This document shows, piece after piece, positions 40,321-48,920 of a stretch of DNA of 64,000 bases; position 1 is the stretch's first letter; each line of letters starts with the position of its first letter. Under the pieces are notes generated by a model that was not told where the DNA came from, did not search any database, and worked only from the letters and a program-made list of their open reading frames with translations. Origin of the DNA: BP-191 sp035940575 (GTDB lineage: Bacteria > Actinomycetota > Actinomycetes > BP-191); NCBI GenBank assembly GCA_035940575.1, contig DASZER010000016.1:1-64000 (forward strand), in the 5' to 3' direction. The translations under genes and the position numbers were made by a program.

Positions 40321-41769
40321 GTGACCGACAACCCGCACGGCCTCGTGCTGCCCCCCGAGCTCGACCCGCGCGGGTACGCGCGGCCGAAGCCTCGCTGGGC
40401 GCGCGTGCTGTCGTGGCTCGCGGTGCTGACGTCGTTCTCCGTGCTCGCGGCGAGCGGCATCGGCTACGCCCTCTACCGCCACTACGACGGCAACATCGAC
40501 CGCGTCCTGCTCCACGTCGGCGGAAAGCGCCCGCCCAAGGTCGCCGGCAAGGCGCTGAACTTCCTGCTCGTCGGCTCCGACTCGCGCGCCGACATGAGCA
40601 AGGAGGAGCTCAAGAGGGCGGCGACGGAGTTCACGCCGGGGCGGCGTTCGGACACCGTCATCCTCGTGCACGTCTCCGGCGACAGGAACCACGTCACGCT
40701 GGTGTCGTTCCCCCGCGACGCCTACGTCACGATCCCCGCGCACGGCAAGGAGAAGGAGCACGACGGCAAGCTCAACACCGCGTTCTCCATCGGCGGCCCC
40801 GGGCTGACGATCGAGACCGTCGAGCGGCTCACCAACGTCCGCGTAGACCACTACGTCGAGGTCAACTTCGCCGGCTTCCAGCGCCTCGTCGACGCGGTGG
40901 ACGGCGTCGAGGTGTGCCTCGCCAAGCCGGCGAAGGAGCCGTTGTCGGGCATCAACCTCCCCGCGGGCAGGCAGGTCATCAAGGGGCAGCAGGCGCTCGC
41001 GTTCGTGCGCCAGCGCCACGGCCTGCCGCGCGGCGACCTCGACAGGATCGAGCGGCAGCAGCAGTTCCTCGGCGCGCTGCTGCGCCGGGCCACGAGCAAG
41101 GGTGTGCTGCTCAACGTCGCCCGCCTCAACCGCTTCCTCGAGACCGCCACCGACTCCGTGCAGGTCGACCAGGACCTCGGCTTCGAGGAGATGCGCACGC
41201 TCGCACTGGCGCTGCGCGACCTCGACCCGGCGCGCGTGGCGTTCGTCACCGCTCCTGTCGACAAGCTCGCGATGCGCCACGGCCAGTCCGTCGTGCTGCT
41301 GGACGACGTCGCCGGTGCCGCGATGTTCCAGTCGATCGCCCGCGACGAGCCGCTCGCCAAGCCCGCCGCCGCGCTGCCCGCGAAGCTCACCGTCCCGCCG
41401 TCCCGGATCCGCGTGACCGTCCTCAACGGCACCGGCGTCCAGGGACAGGCCGCGCAGGCCGGCAACGACCTGCGGCAGGTCGGCTTCCGCGTCGTCGGCA
41501 CGGGCAACGCGGAGGGCACGGCGTTCGAGCGCACGGTCGTCCGCTACAACGCCGGCGACGAGGCCGCGGCCGCGACGCTCGCCGCGTCGTTGCACGGCGC
41601 CAAGACCGAGGTCGTACGCACCGGCGGCACGTCGCTCACGGTGGTCGTCGGGCGCGACTACAAGGAGCCGGTCGCCGTGAAGGTCGCGGGCACGCCCGCG
41701 CCGCGCCCGTCTCGCTCGGCGACCCAGGCGCCCGTCGCCACCGCCGCCGACAACGTCTGCGCCAAGTGA
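40321..41769 (+). CDS. LytR-CpsA-Psr (LCP) wall-polymer ligase
   Basis: LCP enzymes transfer undecaprenyl-linked glycans to peptidoglycan outside the membrane. The 482-residue protein has a cytosolic start, one membrane span (LSWLAVLTSFSVLAASGIGY, residues ~28-52), then the LCP domain from ~76 (ALNFLLVGSDSRADMSKEEL, TVILVHVSGDRNHVTLVSFP with RD, VRQRHGLPRGDLDRIERQQQ) and a LytR_C domain from ~361 (RIRVTVLNGTGVQGQAAQAG). GTG 40321 is the first start with a normal N-terminus. Its stop overlaps the second LCP gene. Located with export and rhamnose genes, it probably attaches that polymer. Confidence 0.92.
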   Translation: MTDNPHGLVLPPELDPRGYARPKPRWARVLSWLAVLTSFSVLAASGIGYALYRHYDGNIDRVLLHVGGKRPPKVAGKALNFLLVGSDSRADMSKEELKRAATEFTPGRRSDTVILVHVSGDRNHVTLVSFPRDAYVTIPAHGKEKEHDGKLNTAFSIGGPGLTIETVERLTNVRVDHYVEVNFAGFQRLVDAVDGVEVCLAKPAKEPLSGINLPAGRQVIKGQQALAFVRQRHGLPRGDLDRIERQQQFLGALLRRATSKGVLLNVARLNRFLETATDSVQVDQDLGFEEMRTLALALRDLDPARVAFVTAPVDKLAMRHGQSVVLLDDVAGAAMFQSIARDEPLAKPAAALPAKLTVPPSRIRVTVLNGTGVQGQAAQAGNDLRQVGFRVVGTGNAEGTAFERTVVRYNAGDEAAAATLAASLHGAKTEVVRTGGTSLTVVVGRDYKEPVAVKVAGTPAPRPSRSATQAPVATAADNVCAK

Positions 41770-43571
41770 TGGGCGACGACCGCGAGAGGGACCCCGGCGC
41801 GCCCGAGGACCCGCCCGTAGCGCCCGCGGGCGTGCCGATGCCGGACGCCGCCGAGCCTCCCGCCGGCCCGCCCGCCCCCGCCGGCCCGGCCGACCCGCCG
41901 TCCCCCACCGCGGCCGACCCCGCCGCGGCCGGCGACGACGCCGGAGAGCCGGCCGGGGACGAGCCGGGCGACGAGCCCGGCGACGAGCCCGGCGACGAGC
42001 CCGGAGACGAGCCGCGCACCGCCGACGGCACCCCCCTGGGCCCGCGGGCGGCGGCGATCATCGCGCAGGCCGACGCGGAGTCCCGCGCGTCGTTCGGTCC
42101 GCGGCGGCGCAGCCGCAAGCGCCGCGTCGTCCGCGTCTTGTCGTGGATCGCCGTGATCACGTCGCTGTCGGTGCTCGTGGCGAGCGCCATCGGCTTCGGC
42201 GCGCTCGCCGTCATCAACAGCCACGTGACCCGCAAGTGCATCTTCTGCGGCGAGTCGCAGGAGGCGCAGCGCGCGCGGCCGAGCAAGGCCGAAGGCGAGG
42301 ACGGCAAGGCCCTGAACTTCCTGCTCGTCGGCTCCGACTCCCGCGAGGGCGCGACGCCCGAGGAGCTCAAGCTCTACGGCACCGAGGCCAACCCCGGCGG
42401 CATCCTCACCGACACGATCATCCTGGTGCACCTGTCGCCGAAGAAGGACAAGGCCGTCCTGGTGTCGTTCCCGCGCGACTCATGGGTCGAGATCCCCGGC
42501 CACGGCGAGGCGAAGATCAACACGGCGTACGGCCGCGGCGAGCGCGAGCGCAAGGGCAGCGGCCCCGCGACGCTGATCCGCACGATCGAGAACCTCACCG
42601 GCATCTACGTCGACCACTACCTCGAGGTGAAGTTCGGCGGCTTCATCAAGATGGTCGACGCGCTCGACGGCGTCGACGTCTGCCTGCCGCGCGCGGTGAA
42701 GGACCCCGACTCCGCGCTCGACCTCCCCGCCGGGCAGAGCCGCGTGAGGGGCACGCAGGCGCTGGCATTCGTGCGGGCGCGCAAGTTCGACCCGACGGGC
42801 GACTTCGGGCGCATCCGCCGCCAGCAGCAGTTCCTCGGCTCGATGCTGCGCCGCGCGACGAGCCTCGGCATCCTCGCCAGGCCGGACCGGCTCTACCGCT
42901 TCCTCGACACGATCGCGAAGAACCTCACCGTCGACGACAAGCTCGGCCTCGACGACATGCGCAACCTCGCGTCGAAGCTGCGCGGGCTGGACCCGGCGCG
43001 GATCGTGTTCGTGACCGTGCCGTACCAGCCGAAGGGCGTCTACCACGGCAAGCAGCTCGCCGTGGAGCTGGACGTGCCCGCGGCGCAGGCGCTGTTCGAG
43101 TCGATCCGCGGCGACGACGCGATCAAGGCCAACGCCTCCCCCGCGCCGACGCAGCAGCCGAGCGACCTGATCGTGGCGCCGTCGCGCATCCGCCTGCGCG
43201 TCCTCAACGGCAGCGGCGTGGGCGGCGCGGCGGGCAAGGCCGCCGACGACCTGGCCGAGCTCGGCTTCCAGATCCGCGCGAAGGGCGACGCCGACGCGTC
43301 GACGTACGCGCAGACGATCGTGCGCCACGGCCCGTCCAAGGCCGACAGCGCGCGCACCGTCGCCGCCGCCATCCCGGGCAGCGCGATCCAGCTCGACCAG
43401 ACGCTCGGCACGACGATCGAGGTCGTGATCGGCTCGCAGTACAGCGGCGTCCGCCCCGTCACCGTCTCGACCCCGACCGCCTCCCCGACGGCCCCGGTCG
43501 CGACGCCGACCTCGACGCCGTCGCCGCTCAAGACGACGACCGCCGCCGACGAGCCCGAGGGGTGCCGCTGA
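41769..43571 (+). CDS. LCP wall-polymer ligase with acidic repeat N-terminus
   Basis: Second LCP ligase, 600 residues. The first ~110 residues are a disordered Pro/Ala/Asp/Glu region ending in five GDEP repeats, followed by RRRSRKRRVV and one membrane span (VLSWIAVITSLSVLVASAIG, ~120-142). A CIFCGE pair just outside the membrane could be a disulfide or metal site. LCP domain from ~178 (ALNFLLVGSDSREGATPEEL, VLVSFPRDSWVEIPGHGEAK, RKFDPTGDFGRIRRQQQFLG) and LytR_C from ~473 (RIRLRVLNGSGVGGAAGKAA). ATG overlaps the upstream stop (TGATG). Paralog of the first LCP. Confidence 0.92.
   Translation: MGDDRERDPGAPEDPPVAPAGVPMPDAAEPPAGPPAPAGPADPPSPTAADPAAAGDDAGEPAGDEPGDEPGDEPGDEPGDEPRTADGTPLGPRAAAIIAQADAESRASFGPRRRSRKRRVVRVLSWIAVITSLSVLVASAIGFGALAVINSHVTRKCIFCGESQEAQRARPSKAEGEDGKALNFLLVGSDSREGATPEELKLYGTEANPGGILTDTIILVHLSPKKDKAVLVSFPRDSWVEIPGHGEAKINTAYGRGERERKGSGPATLIRTIENLTGIYVDHYLEVKFGGFIKMVDALDGVDVCLPRAVKDPDSALDLPAGQSRVRGTQALAFVRARKFDPTGDFGRIRRQQQFLGSMLRRATSLGILARPDRLYRFLDTIAKNLTVDDKLGLDDMRNLASKLRGLDPARIVFVTVPYQPKGVYHGKQLAVELDVPAAQALFESIRGDDAIKANASPAPTQQPSDLIVAPSRIRLRVLNGSGVGGAAGKAADDLAELGFQIRAKGDADASTYAQTIVRHGPSKADSARTVAAAIPGSAIQLDQTLGTTIEVVIGSQYSGVRPVTVSTPTASPTAPVATPTSTPSPLKTTTAADEPEGCR
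41955..42014 (+). repeat. Coding tandem repeat, 5 x 12 bp (GDEP)
   Basis: Five 12-base units of the form GGCGACGAGCCC encode GDEP x5 in the cytosolic tail of the second LCP protein. Units differ by one or two bases. Such in-frame repeats can change number by slippage without shifting frame. Confidence 0.85.
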
Positions 43572-44182
43572 TGCTGCACGCGCTCGCGGCCGTCCTCGGG
43601 CGGCCGGTGCAGGCGGAGCCGGGGACGCCGTTCCTGACGTTCTACGACGACGCCACCGGCGAGCGCACGGAGCTGTCGTACGCCACCACCGACAACTGGG
43701 TCGCGAAGACCGCCAACCTCCTGCGCGAGGGGCTCGACGCGCAGCCTGGCGACGGCGTCGCCGTGCTGCTGCCGCCGCACTGGCAGACCGTCGTCGTCAC
43801 GCTCGCGGTGTGGGCGGCGGGCTGCGTGCTCGCCGACGACGGGGACGTGGCGTTCGTGAGCGAGGCGGCTTTCGGTCGCGTGCCGCCGCGCCGCGAGACC
43901 GTCGCGCTGTCGCTGAAGCCGATGGCCGCGCCGATGGACGAGGTGCCGCCCGGCGTCCTCGACTACGCCGTCGAGATCCCCGTCTACGGCGACCGCTTCA
44001 CCCCGTCGGCCCCCGGCACCGCGCCCGCGGCCGAGCCCGCGAGCGGCCGCGTGATGGTGGTCGACGAGGACCCGGTGCCCGCGGCGCTGGCGGCCCTGCA
44101 CGGGGGCGGCGGCGTCGTCCTCACGGTCAACGCCGACCCCGCGAGGCTGGCCGCGAGAGCCGAGAGCGAGCGGGCGCACTAG
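43571..44182 (+). CDS. TIGR03089-family protein (AMP-binding-like)
   Basis: A 203-residue actinobacterial protein that matches only the N-terminal part of acyl-adenylate-forming enzymes: FLTFYDDATGERTELSYATT, WVAKTANLLREGLDAQPGDG, VAVLLPPHWQTVVVTLAVWA. No ATP-binding P-loop or catalytic lysine domain follows, so it cannot adenylate by itself. I recognise this as the TIGR03089 pattern; its function is unknown. It follows the second LCP gene with TGATG overlap, a common actinomycete arrangement. Confidence 0.85.
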   Translation: MLHALAAVLGRPVQAEPGTPFLTFYDDATGERTELSYATTDNWVAKTANLLREGLDAQPGDGVAVLLPPHWQTVVVTLAVWAAGCVLADDGDVAFVSEAAFGRVPPRRETVALSLKPMAAPMDEVPPGVLDYAVEIPVYGDRFTPSAPGTAPAAEPASGRVMVVDEDPVPAALAALHGGGGVVLTVNADPARLAARAESERAH

Positions 44183-44185
44183 GCT
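44180..44185 (+). promoter_or_regulatory. Putative leaderless -10 hexamer TAGGCT
   Basis: Eight bases before ATG 44194 of the CoA-transferase alpha gene. It overlaps the TAG stop of the TIGR03089 gene. Confidence 0.4.
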
Positions 44186-44193
44186 CCGACGCC

Positions 44194-44946
44194 ATGGACA
44201 AGGTTGTCAGCGACCCGACAGCCGCGGTCGCCGACATCCCCGCGGGCGCCTCGCTCGCGGTGGGTGGCTTCGGGCTCTGCGGCATCCCCTCCGTGCTCAT
44301 CCAGGCCCTCCTCGACGCCGGCGTCGACGACCTCTCGGTCGTGTCGAACAACTGCGGCGTCGACGAGTGGGGCCTCGGCGTCCTGCTCCAGGCCAAGCGC
44401 CTGCGGCGGATGACCAGCAGCTACGTCGGCGAGAACAAGGAGTTCGAGCGGCAGTTCCTCTCCGGCGAGCTCGAGGTCGAGCTGACGCCGCAGGGCACGC
44501 TCGCCGAACGCCTCCGCGCGGGCGGCGCGGGCATCCCCGCGTTCTTCACGCCGGCCGGCGTAGGGACGCAGGTCGCCGAGGGCGGACTGCCGTGGAAGTA
44601 CGACGGCTCCGGCGGCGTCGCGGTCGGCTCGCCGCGCAAGGAGGTCCGCGAGTTCGGCGGCCGCGAGTACGTGCTGGAGGAGTCGATCGTCACCGACTTC
44701 GCCCTCGTCCGCGCCTGGAAGGGCGACCGGCACGGCAACCTCGTCTACCGGATGGCCGCGCGGAACTTCAACCCGCTCTGCGCCGCCGCGGGCCGCGTCA
44801 CGATCGCCGAGGTCGAGAACCTCGTGGAGCCCGGCGAGCTCGACCCCGCCGAGGTGCACACGCCGGGCGTGTTCGTGCAGCGCGTGGTGCCCGTCGGCGA
44901 GGGCGAGAAGCGCATCGAGCGCCGCACCGTACGGAAGGCGGGCTGA
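44194..44946 (+). CDS. scoA: 3-oxoacid CoA-transferase subunit A
   Basis: Alpha subunit of succinyl-CoA:3-ketoacid-type CoA transferase, which activates acetoacetate or related acids. The 250-residue protein contains LAVGGFGLCGIPSVLIQALL (CoA-transferase signature 1), VVSNNCGVDEWGLGVLLQAK, SSYVGENKEFERQFLSGELE and VELTPQGTLAERLRAGGAGI, plus FFTPAGVGTQVAEGG. One base separates it from subunit B. The ScoAB reading over other CoA transferases rests on these close motifs. Confidence 0.93.
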   Translation: MDKVVSDPTAAVADIPAGASLAVGGFGLCGIPSVLIQALLDAGVDDLSVVSNNCGVDEWGLGVLLQAKRLRRMTSSYVGENKEFERQFLSGELEVELTPQGTLAERLRAGGAGIPAFFTPAGVGTQVAEGGLPWKYDGSGGVAVGSPRKEVREFGGREYVLEESIVTDFALVRAWKGDRHGNLVYRMAARNFNPLCAAAGRVTIAEVENLVEPGELDPAEVHTPGVFVQRVVPVGEGEKRIERRTVRKAG

Positions 44947-44947
44947 C

Positions 44948-45610
44948 ATGGCACTCACGAGAGAGCAGCTCGCCGCGCGCGTCGCGCGGGAGCTCGAGGA
45001 CGGCCAGTACGTCAACCTCGGCATCGGCATGCCGACCCTGATCCCGAACTACCTCCCCGAGGGCGTGCACGTCGTCCTGCAGAGCGAGAACGGCATCCTC
45101 GGCGTCGGCCCGTACCCGGACGAGGGCACCGAGGACCCCGACCTCATCAACGCGGGCAAGGAGACGGTCACGGTCCAGGCGGGCGCGTCGTACTTCGACT
45201 CCGCGACGTCGTTCTCGATGATCCGCGGCGGGCACATCGACGTCGCCGTGCTCGGCGCCATGCAGGTCTCGAAGACCGGCGACCTCGCCAACTGGATGAT
45301 CCCCGGCAAGATGGTCAAGGGGATGGGCGGCGCCATGGACCTCGTCCACGGCGCGAAGCGGCTGATCGTGATGATGGAGCACGCCGCCAAGGACGGCTCG
45401 CCGAAGATCGTCAACGAGTGCACGCTGCCGTACACCGGTCGCGGCGTCGTCCACCGGATCATCACCGACCTCGCGGTCATCGACGTCACGGACAACGGCC
45501 TCGTGCTGCGCGAGCTCGCGCCCGGCGTGACGCTCGACGACGTGCGCGCGGTGACCGAGCCCGAGCTGGCCCTCGAGGGCGAGCCGAAGGAAATGCCGGT
45601 CGCCGGGTAA
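44948..45610 (+). CDS. scoB: 3-oxoacid CoA-transferase subunit B
   Basis: Beta subunit, 220 residues. It carries YVNLGIGMPTLIPNYLPEGV and the catalytic-glutamate signature LQSENGILGVGPYP near residue 47, with GGHIDVAVLGAMQVSKTGDL and MVKGMGGAMDLVHGAKRLIV. Forms the active heterodimer with the gene just upstream. Both act in ketone-body or acetoacetyl-CoA metabolism. Catabolic context: acyl-CoA dehydrogenase at 50739 and thioesterase at 48917 nearby. Confidence 0.94.
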   Translation: MALTREQLAARVARELEDGQYVNLGIGMPTLIPNYLPEGVHVVLQSENGILGVGPYPDEGTEDPDLINAGKETVTVQAGASYFDSATSFSMIRGGHIDVAVLGAMQVSKTGDLANWMIPGKMVKGMGGAMDLVHGAKRLIVMMEHAAKDGSPKIVNECTLPYTGRGVVHRIITDLAVIDVTDNGLVLRELAPGVTLDDVRAVTEPELALEGEPKEMPVAG

Positions 45611-45640
45611 ACCGCCGCGTCGCCGAGGCGTCCTTGGGAT

Positions 45641-46165
45641 GTGACAGCGATGACGGGGGCGGGACTCCTCCCCAGAGACGCGGACGGCGCCGTGACGGCC
45701 CTGTTCCGCGCCCACTACGGTTCGCTGGTCCGCCTGGCCGTGCTGCTCGTCGACGACGACGGCAGCGCGGAGGACCTGGTGCAGGACGCGTTCGCGCGGC
45801 TGCACCGGCGCTGGGCGCGGCTACGCGACGAAGACGCGGCGTACGGGTACCTCCGTGCCGCCGTCGTCAACGGCAGCCACTCGCGACTGCGAAGGCTGCG
45901 CACCGCGCGACGCTACGTCGCGCCCCACGACTCGGCAGCGCCCTCGCCCGAGGGCGACGCGATCGTCCGCGAGGAGCACGCCGCCGTACGCGCCGCGATG
46001 CGCGGCCTCCCGACCCGCCAGCGCGAGGTGCTCGTGCTGCGCTACTGGGGCTCGCTCAGCGAGGCCGAGATCGCCGACACGCTCGGTATCTCGCGCGGCG
46101 CCGTGAAGTCCCACGCCTCCCGCGGCCTGGCCGCCGTGACCCGCAGCCTGGAGGGAACCCGATGA
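45641..46165 (+). CDS. ECF sigma factor, SigE-like (SigE70 type)
   Basis: Extracytoplasmic-function sigma factor of 174 residues. Region 2: TALFRAHYGSLVRLAVLLVD, AEDLVQDAFARLHRRW; region 4: GLPTRQREVLVLRYWGSLSE, AEIADTLGISRGAVKSHASR. This matches the SigE family of actinomycete ECF sigmas usually paired with a membrane propeller-type gene, as here. Start GTG 45641 or ATG 45650. Overlaps the next gene by 4 bases (ATGA), the usual sigma/anti-sigma arrangement. Confidence 0.9.
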   Translation: MTAMTGAGLLPRDADGAVTALFRAHYGSLVRLAVLLVDDDGSAEDLVQDAFARLHRRWARLRDEDAAYGYLRAAVVNGSHSRLRRLRTARRYVAPHDSAAPSPEGDAIVREEHAAVRAAMRGLPTRQREVLVLRYWGSLSEAEIADTLGISRGAVKSHASRGLAAVTRSLEGTR

Positions 46166-47292
46166 ACCCCGAGGACCGTCTCCGTTCCGCGATGGAGGAG
46201 CGCGCCGGTGCCGCGCGCACCTCGCCCGACGCCCTCGACGGCGTCTTCACCCGCGTCGCCAGGCACCGCCGCAACGTCCGCATCGCGGCCGCCGCGGGCA
46301 GCGCGATGTCGATCGCGGCCGTCGTGCTCGTCGCCAACGCCGCCATCGGCGGCCGCGGGGGCGCCGACGTGGTCCCGGCGTCGCCCACGCCGACGGTGGC
46401 CGCGTCGTCCGCTGCGGGCACGCCGACGCCGACCGCGAGCGCCTCGCCGACCGCGTCGCCGGAGCCGACCGACTCCGTCACGGCGATCGCGGTCGCGCTC
46501 CCCGACCGCAGGCTCGTGCTGATGGACGGCGCGACCGGCACGGTGCTGCGCACGATCGCGACGCTGCGTTCCGGCGAGCACCCCGTCGAGCTGTCGCCGA
46601 CGCACCGGTGGGTCGTGGTCGCTCCCGAGAGCGGCTGCACGCTCACCCTCGTCGAGGTCGCGACGGGCGACCGGACGACGTTGCGCGGCCAGCGGGTGGC
46701 GCGGTTCTCGCCGCGCGACGCGCGCCTCGCGTACGCCGGCTGCGCCGACTCCGCGCGGGAGGGGACGCCCGTCGTCGTCCGCGACATGCGCACCGGCACC
46801 GAGCGGACGCTGGCCTCGCCCCGGCGCCCCGCGAACTGGCCGCAGACGACGCAGTTCATGGACGAGCTGACCGGCGTCGAGGCCGTGTCGTGGCGCGACG
46901 ACGACGTGCTCGTCGTGTCGCGGGCGTACGAGGACTACACCGACACGCTCACGCTGGACGTGCGGACCGCCGACGACCTCGGCGACTCGCGGAGGTACGA
47001 GGGCGCGGCCGTGCACTTCACGTACGGCGGCCGCTACTACGGCGTCCACGCCTGCTGCTACCCCGACTGGGACCAGCGGGCGCAGCTGGTGGAGTGGACG
47101 CTGCGCGAGAGCGGCTCGACCAAGCGGACCGTGATGGCCGCGCCCGACGCGCTCGCCTCGGGCGGCGTGGACGGGAGCGGCGCGCTGGTCTACGTCGACA
47201 ACGGCGACCTGTGGCGGTGGAGCGGGTGGAACACCGACGAGGGCCCGCCGGTGCGCGTCGCGCGCGGCTTCCTCGGCAACGTCGCCACCTGA
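46162..47292 (+). CDS. Membrane-anchored beta-propeller protein, probable anti-sigma partner
   Basis: A 376-residue single-span protein coupled to the ECF sigma gene. The cytosolic N-terminus (MNPEDRLRSAMEERAGAART, residues 1-48) resembles the short sigma-binding tails of such partners; the span is IRIAAAAGSAMSIAAVVLVA-like at ~45-65, followed by a Thr/Pro/Ser linker (TPTPTASASPTASPEPTDSV) and an extracellular WD/TolB-like propeller (IAVALPDRRLVLMDGATGTV, TLVEVATGDRTTLRGQRVAR, YPDWDQRAQLVEWTLRESGS). Sensing role is inference. Confidence 0.78.
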   Translation: MNPEDRLRSAMEERAGAARTSPDALDGVFTRVARHRRNVRIAAAAGSAMSIAAVVLVANAAIGGRGGADVVPASPTPTVAASSAAGTPTPTASASPTASPEPTDSVTAIAVALPDRRLVLMDGATGTVLRTIATLRSGEHPVELSPTHRWVVVAPESGCTLTLVEVATGDRTTLRGQRVARFSPRDARLAYAGCADSAREGTPVVVRDMRTGTERTLASPRRPANWPQTTQFMDELTGVEAVSWRDDDVLVVSRAYEDYTDTLTLDVRTADDLGDSRRYEGAAVHFTYGGRYYGVHACCYPDWDQRAQLVEWTLRESGSTKRTVMAAPDALASGGVDGSGALVYVDNGDLWRWSGWNTDEGPPVRVARGFLGNVAT

Positions 47293-47303
47293 CCCAGGAC
47301 AGC

Positions 47304-47340
47304 GAGAGGCCGCCCGCGCGTCGCGCGCGGGCGGCCTCTC
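47304..47340. terminator. Strong bidirectional hairpin terminator
   Basis: GAGAGGCCGCCCGCGCG (47304-47320), 3-base loop, perfect 17-bp complement (47324-47340). Between the convergent genes ending at 47292 (+) and 47357 (-). Confidence 0.75.
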
Positions 47341-47356
47341 GTGGCGTCCGGGAGGG

Positions 47357-47803
47357 CTACGCCCAGGTGAACGTGTACTTGACCGTGCCCGTCGGGCCAC
47401 CGGCCCAGTTGCAGGCGATGATCGTGTAGACCGTGCCGGCCTTCTTGACCTTGGCGGTCAGCGACTCGACGGCCGGGTCGACCGGCTGGGTGCCGCCGCT
47501 GTTCGCGATCTCGGCGCCCTTGGAGTCGAGGAGCAGCAGGTCCCAGTCGCCCTGGAAGCCGTTCAGCTCGACCTTGAGCTTGCCGGCGCCGGGCGCCTTG
47601 AACTCCTCCGAGTCGTACGACTGCGGCACGGCCTGCGCGCACACCGAGTACGGGCTCTGCTCCGCGTAGTTCGAGGGGTCCGGCAGCGGGGCCGTCGCGG
47701 TGTACGTCTTGGTGATCGGCTTGCGCGGCGCGGCGGTCGCGGGGACGGCCGCACCGGCGGCGATCAGCGCGGCGGCGGCGGCGAGAACGGGAGTCGTACG
47801 CAT
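47357..47803 (-). CDS. Small secreted beta-rich protein
   Basis: A 148-residue exported protein. Signal peptide MRTTPVLAAAAALIAAGAAV, cleavage near ATAAPRK. The mature part has KTYTATAPLPDPSNYAEQSP, YSVCAQAVPQSYDSEEFKAP, GKLKVELNGFQGDWDLLLLD and TVYTIIACNWAGGPTGTVKY: a Pro-rich start, then strands with two cysteines. The ELNGFQGDWDLLLLDSKGAE pattern recalls the C-terminal pre-peptidase (PPC) fold of secreted proteins, which is tentative. Single gene ended by the hairpin at 47304. Function unknown. Confidence 0.72.
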   Translation of the reverse strand: MRTTPVLAAAAALIAAGAAVPATAAPRKPITKTYTATAPLPDPSNYAEQSPYSVCAQAVPQSYDSEEFKAPGAGKLKVELNGFQGDWDLLLLDSKGAEIANSGGTQPVDPAVESLTAKVKKAGTVYTIIACNWAGGPTGTVKYTFTWA

Positions 47804-47920
47804 CGAGGGCTCCGTCTGGGGTGCGTGGTTGTCTACGGACTCCGTTCGCCGCGCCCCGGCGAGTCCCTGCTTGAACGGACGAGTGGCGCAAGGGCGACAT
47901 TTCCGGCACCCTTCGGCCCC

Positions 47921-48148
47921 ATGCGCCGACTCCTGCTGCCGCTCCTCGTGCTGTCCGTCGTGCCGTTCGCGGGCTCCGCGAGCGCCGGCTGCGACTACGA
48001 CCCCGAGGGCAACCCCGAGTGCCACGCGGTCGACTGCCTCGCCTGGGACCCGACGCCGCCGCCGCCGGCCGAGCTCGTCGCGCGGGCCACGTCGGGCGAC
48101 CCCGCGAGCGTCGCGACCTGGGTGCTGCCGCCCGTCTGCCCGAGCTAA
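47921..48148 (+). CDS. Short secreted peptide with four cysteines
   Basis: A 75-residue exported peptide, signal MRRLLLPLLVLSVVPFAGSA, cleavage near ASAGC. Mature sequence GCDYDPEGNPECHAVDCLAW then DPTPPPPAE and a final VCPS. The CDYDPEGNPEC spacing (C-x9-C) is like the opening of the cluster at 13151-14909, but later cysteines do not match, so family membership is uncertain. Divergent from 47357. Function unknown. Confidence 0.6.
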   Translation: MRRLLLPLLVLSVVPFAGSASAGCDYDPEGNPECHAVDCLAWDPTPPPPAELVARATSGDPASVATWVLPPVCPS

Positions 48149-48155
48149 GTACGGG

Positions 48156-48920
48156 CTAGAGCGGGATCTCCACGGTCATAGTCCAGACCTCGGTCGGCTC
48201 GGCCGTGCCCGCGTAGCGCTGGCGCAGCACCCCGCCCGCGCCGTCGCGCGCCGTCGTGAACCGCGACGAGCCGTACGCGCTGGTGCTGCCCGTCCTGCCG
48301 GTCGGGACGAGCCCCGCGGTCGTGTCGTCGCACGGCTGCTCGCCCGGCTGCTCGACGCAGATCTCGACGCCGCCCCACGTCGCGGGCACCTCGCGCTTGG
48401 GCAGCGTCGTGCGGTACGCCGCCAGCACCATCGACCCGTGGCCGCGCAACGGCGTCCTGGTGTCGCCGCGGTAGCGCACAGGCGAGTCCGCGCGCACGTC
48501 CATCCGCTCCGCGCTGACGGGCACGCGCGTCCGCCGCGTGACGCGCGCGGCGACGTTGTGGCGCAGCCCGCGCGCGAGCACGCGTACGGTCGCCCGGCCG
48601 TCGGCGACGAGGTACACGCGGTATTTGCCGGCGGGCAGCGGCTCGTACGGCCCTGACCGCACGACGCCGAAGCCGTGCTCCTGGATCGCGATGACGTCGT
48701 CGGCGAGGCTCGCGCCGGTCTTGTGCACGTAGATGCCGCTCACGCGCCCGGACGTCCGGTACTGCGTGTAGAGCGTGTCGAGGGTGACCTCGGTGTCGAA
48801 CGTCACGTCGACGTAGCCCGAGCCGTCGCCGGTGACCGTCAGGAACCGGTCGTGGTCCGCGTACGCGGGCACCGCCGTCGCGCCCAGGAGCAGCACCGCC
48901 GCCAGGAGCCTTCGCGTCAT
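48156..48920 (-). CDS. Secreted protein of unknown function, 254 aa
   Basis: Exported protein with signal peptide MTRRLLAAVLLLGATAVPAY and mature DHDRFLTVTGDGSGYVDVTF. It is beta-rich with few cysteines (VEICVEQPGEQPCDDTTAG); segments include GIYVHKTGASLADDVIAIQE, PLPAGKYRVYLVADGRATVR and TEVWTMTVEIPL. No recognised family. GGGGGGAGAC precedes ATG 48920, which overlaps the thioesterase stop by 4 bases. Confidence 0.7.
   Translation of the reverse strand: MTRRLLAAVLLLGATAVPAYADHDRFLTVTGDGSGYVDVTFDTEVTLDTLYTQYRTSGRVSGIYVHKTGASLADDVIAIQEHGFGVVRSGPYEPLPAGKYRVYLVADGRATVRVLARGLRHNVAARVTRRTRVPVSAERMDVRADSPVRYRGDTRTPLRGHGSMVLAAYRTTLPKREVPATWGGVEICVEQPGEQPCDDTTAGLVPTGRTGSTSAYGSSRFTTARDGAGGVLRQRYAGTAEPTEVWTMTVEIPL

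Noticed and set aside
40227..41768. Upstream extension of the second LCP protein
   Set aside because: It would overlap the whole first LCP gene in another frame; ATG 41769 with TGATG coupling is the real start.
41955..42014. 12-bp GDEP repeats as a non-coding satellite
   Set aside because: They keep frame inside a convincing LCP gene and encode a regular peptide repeat.
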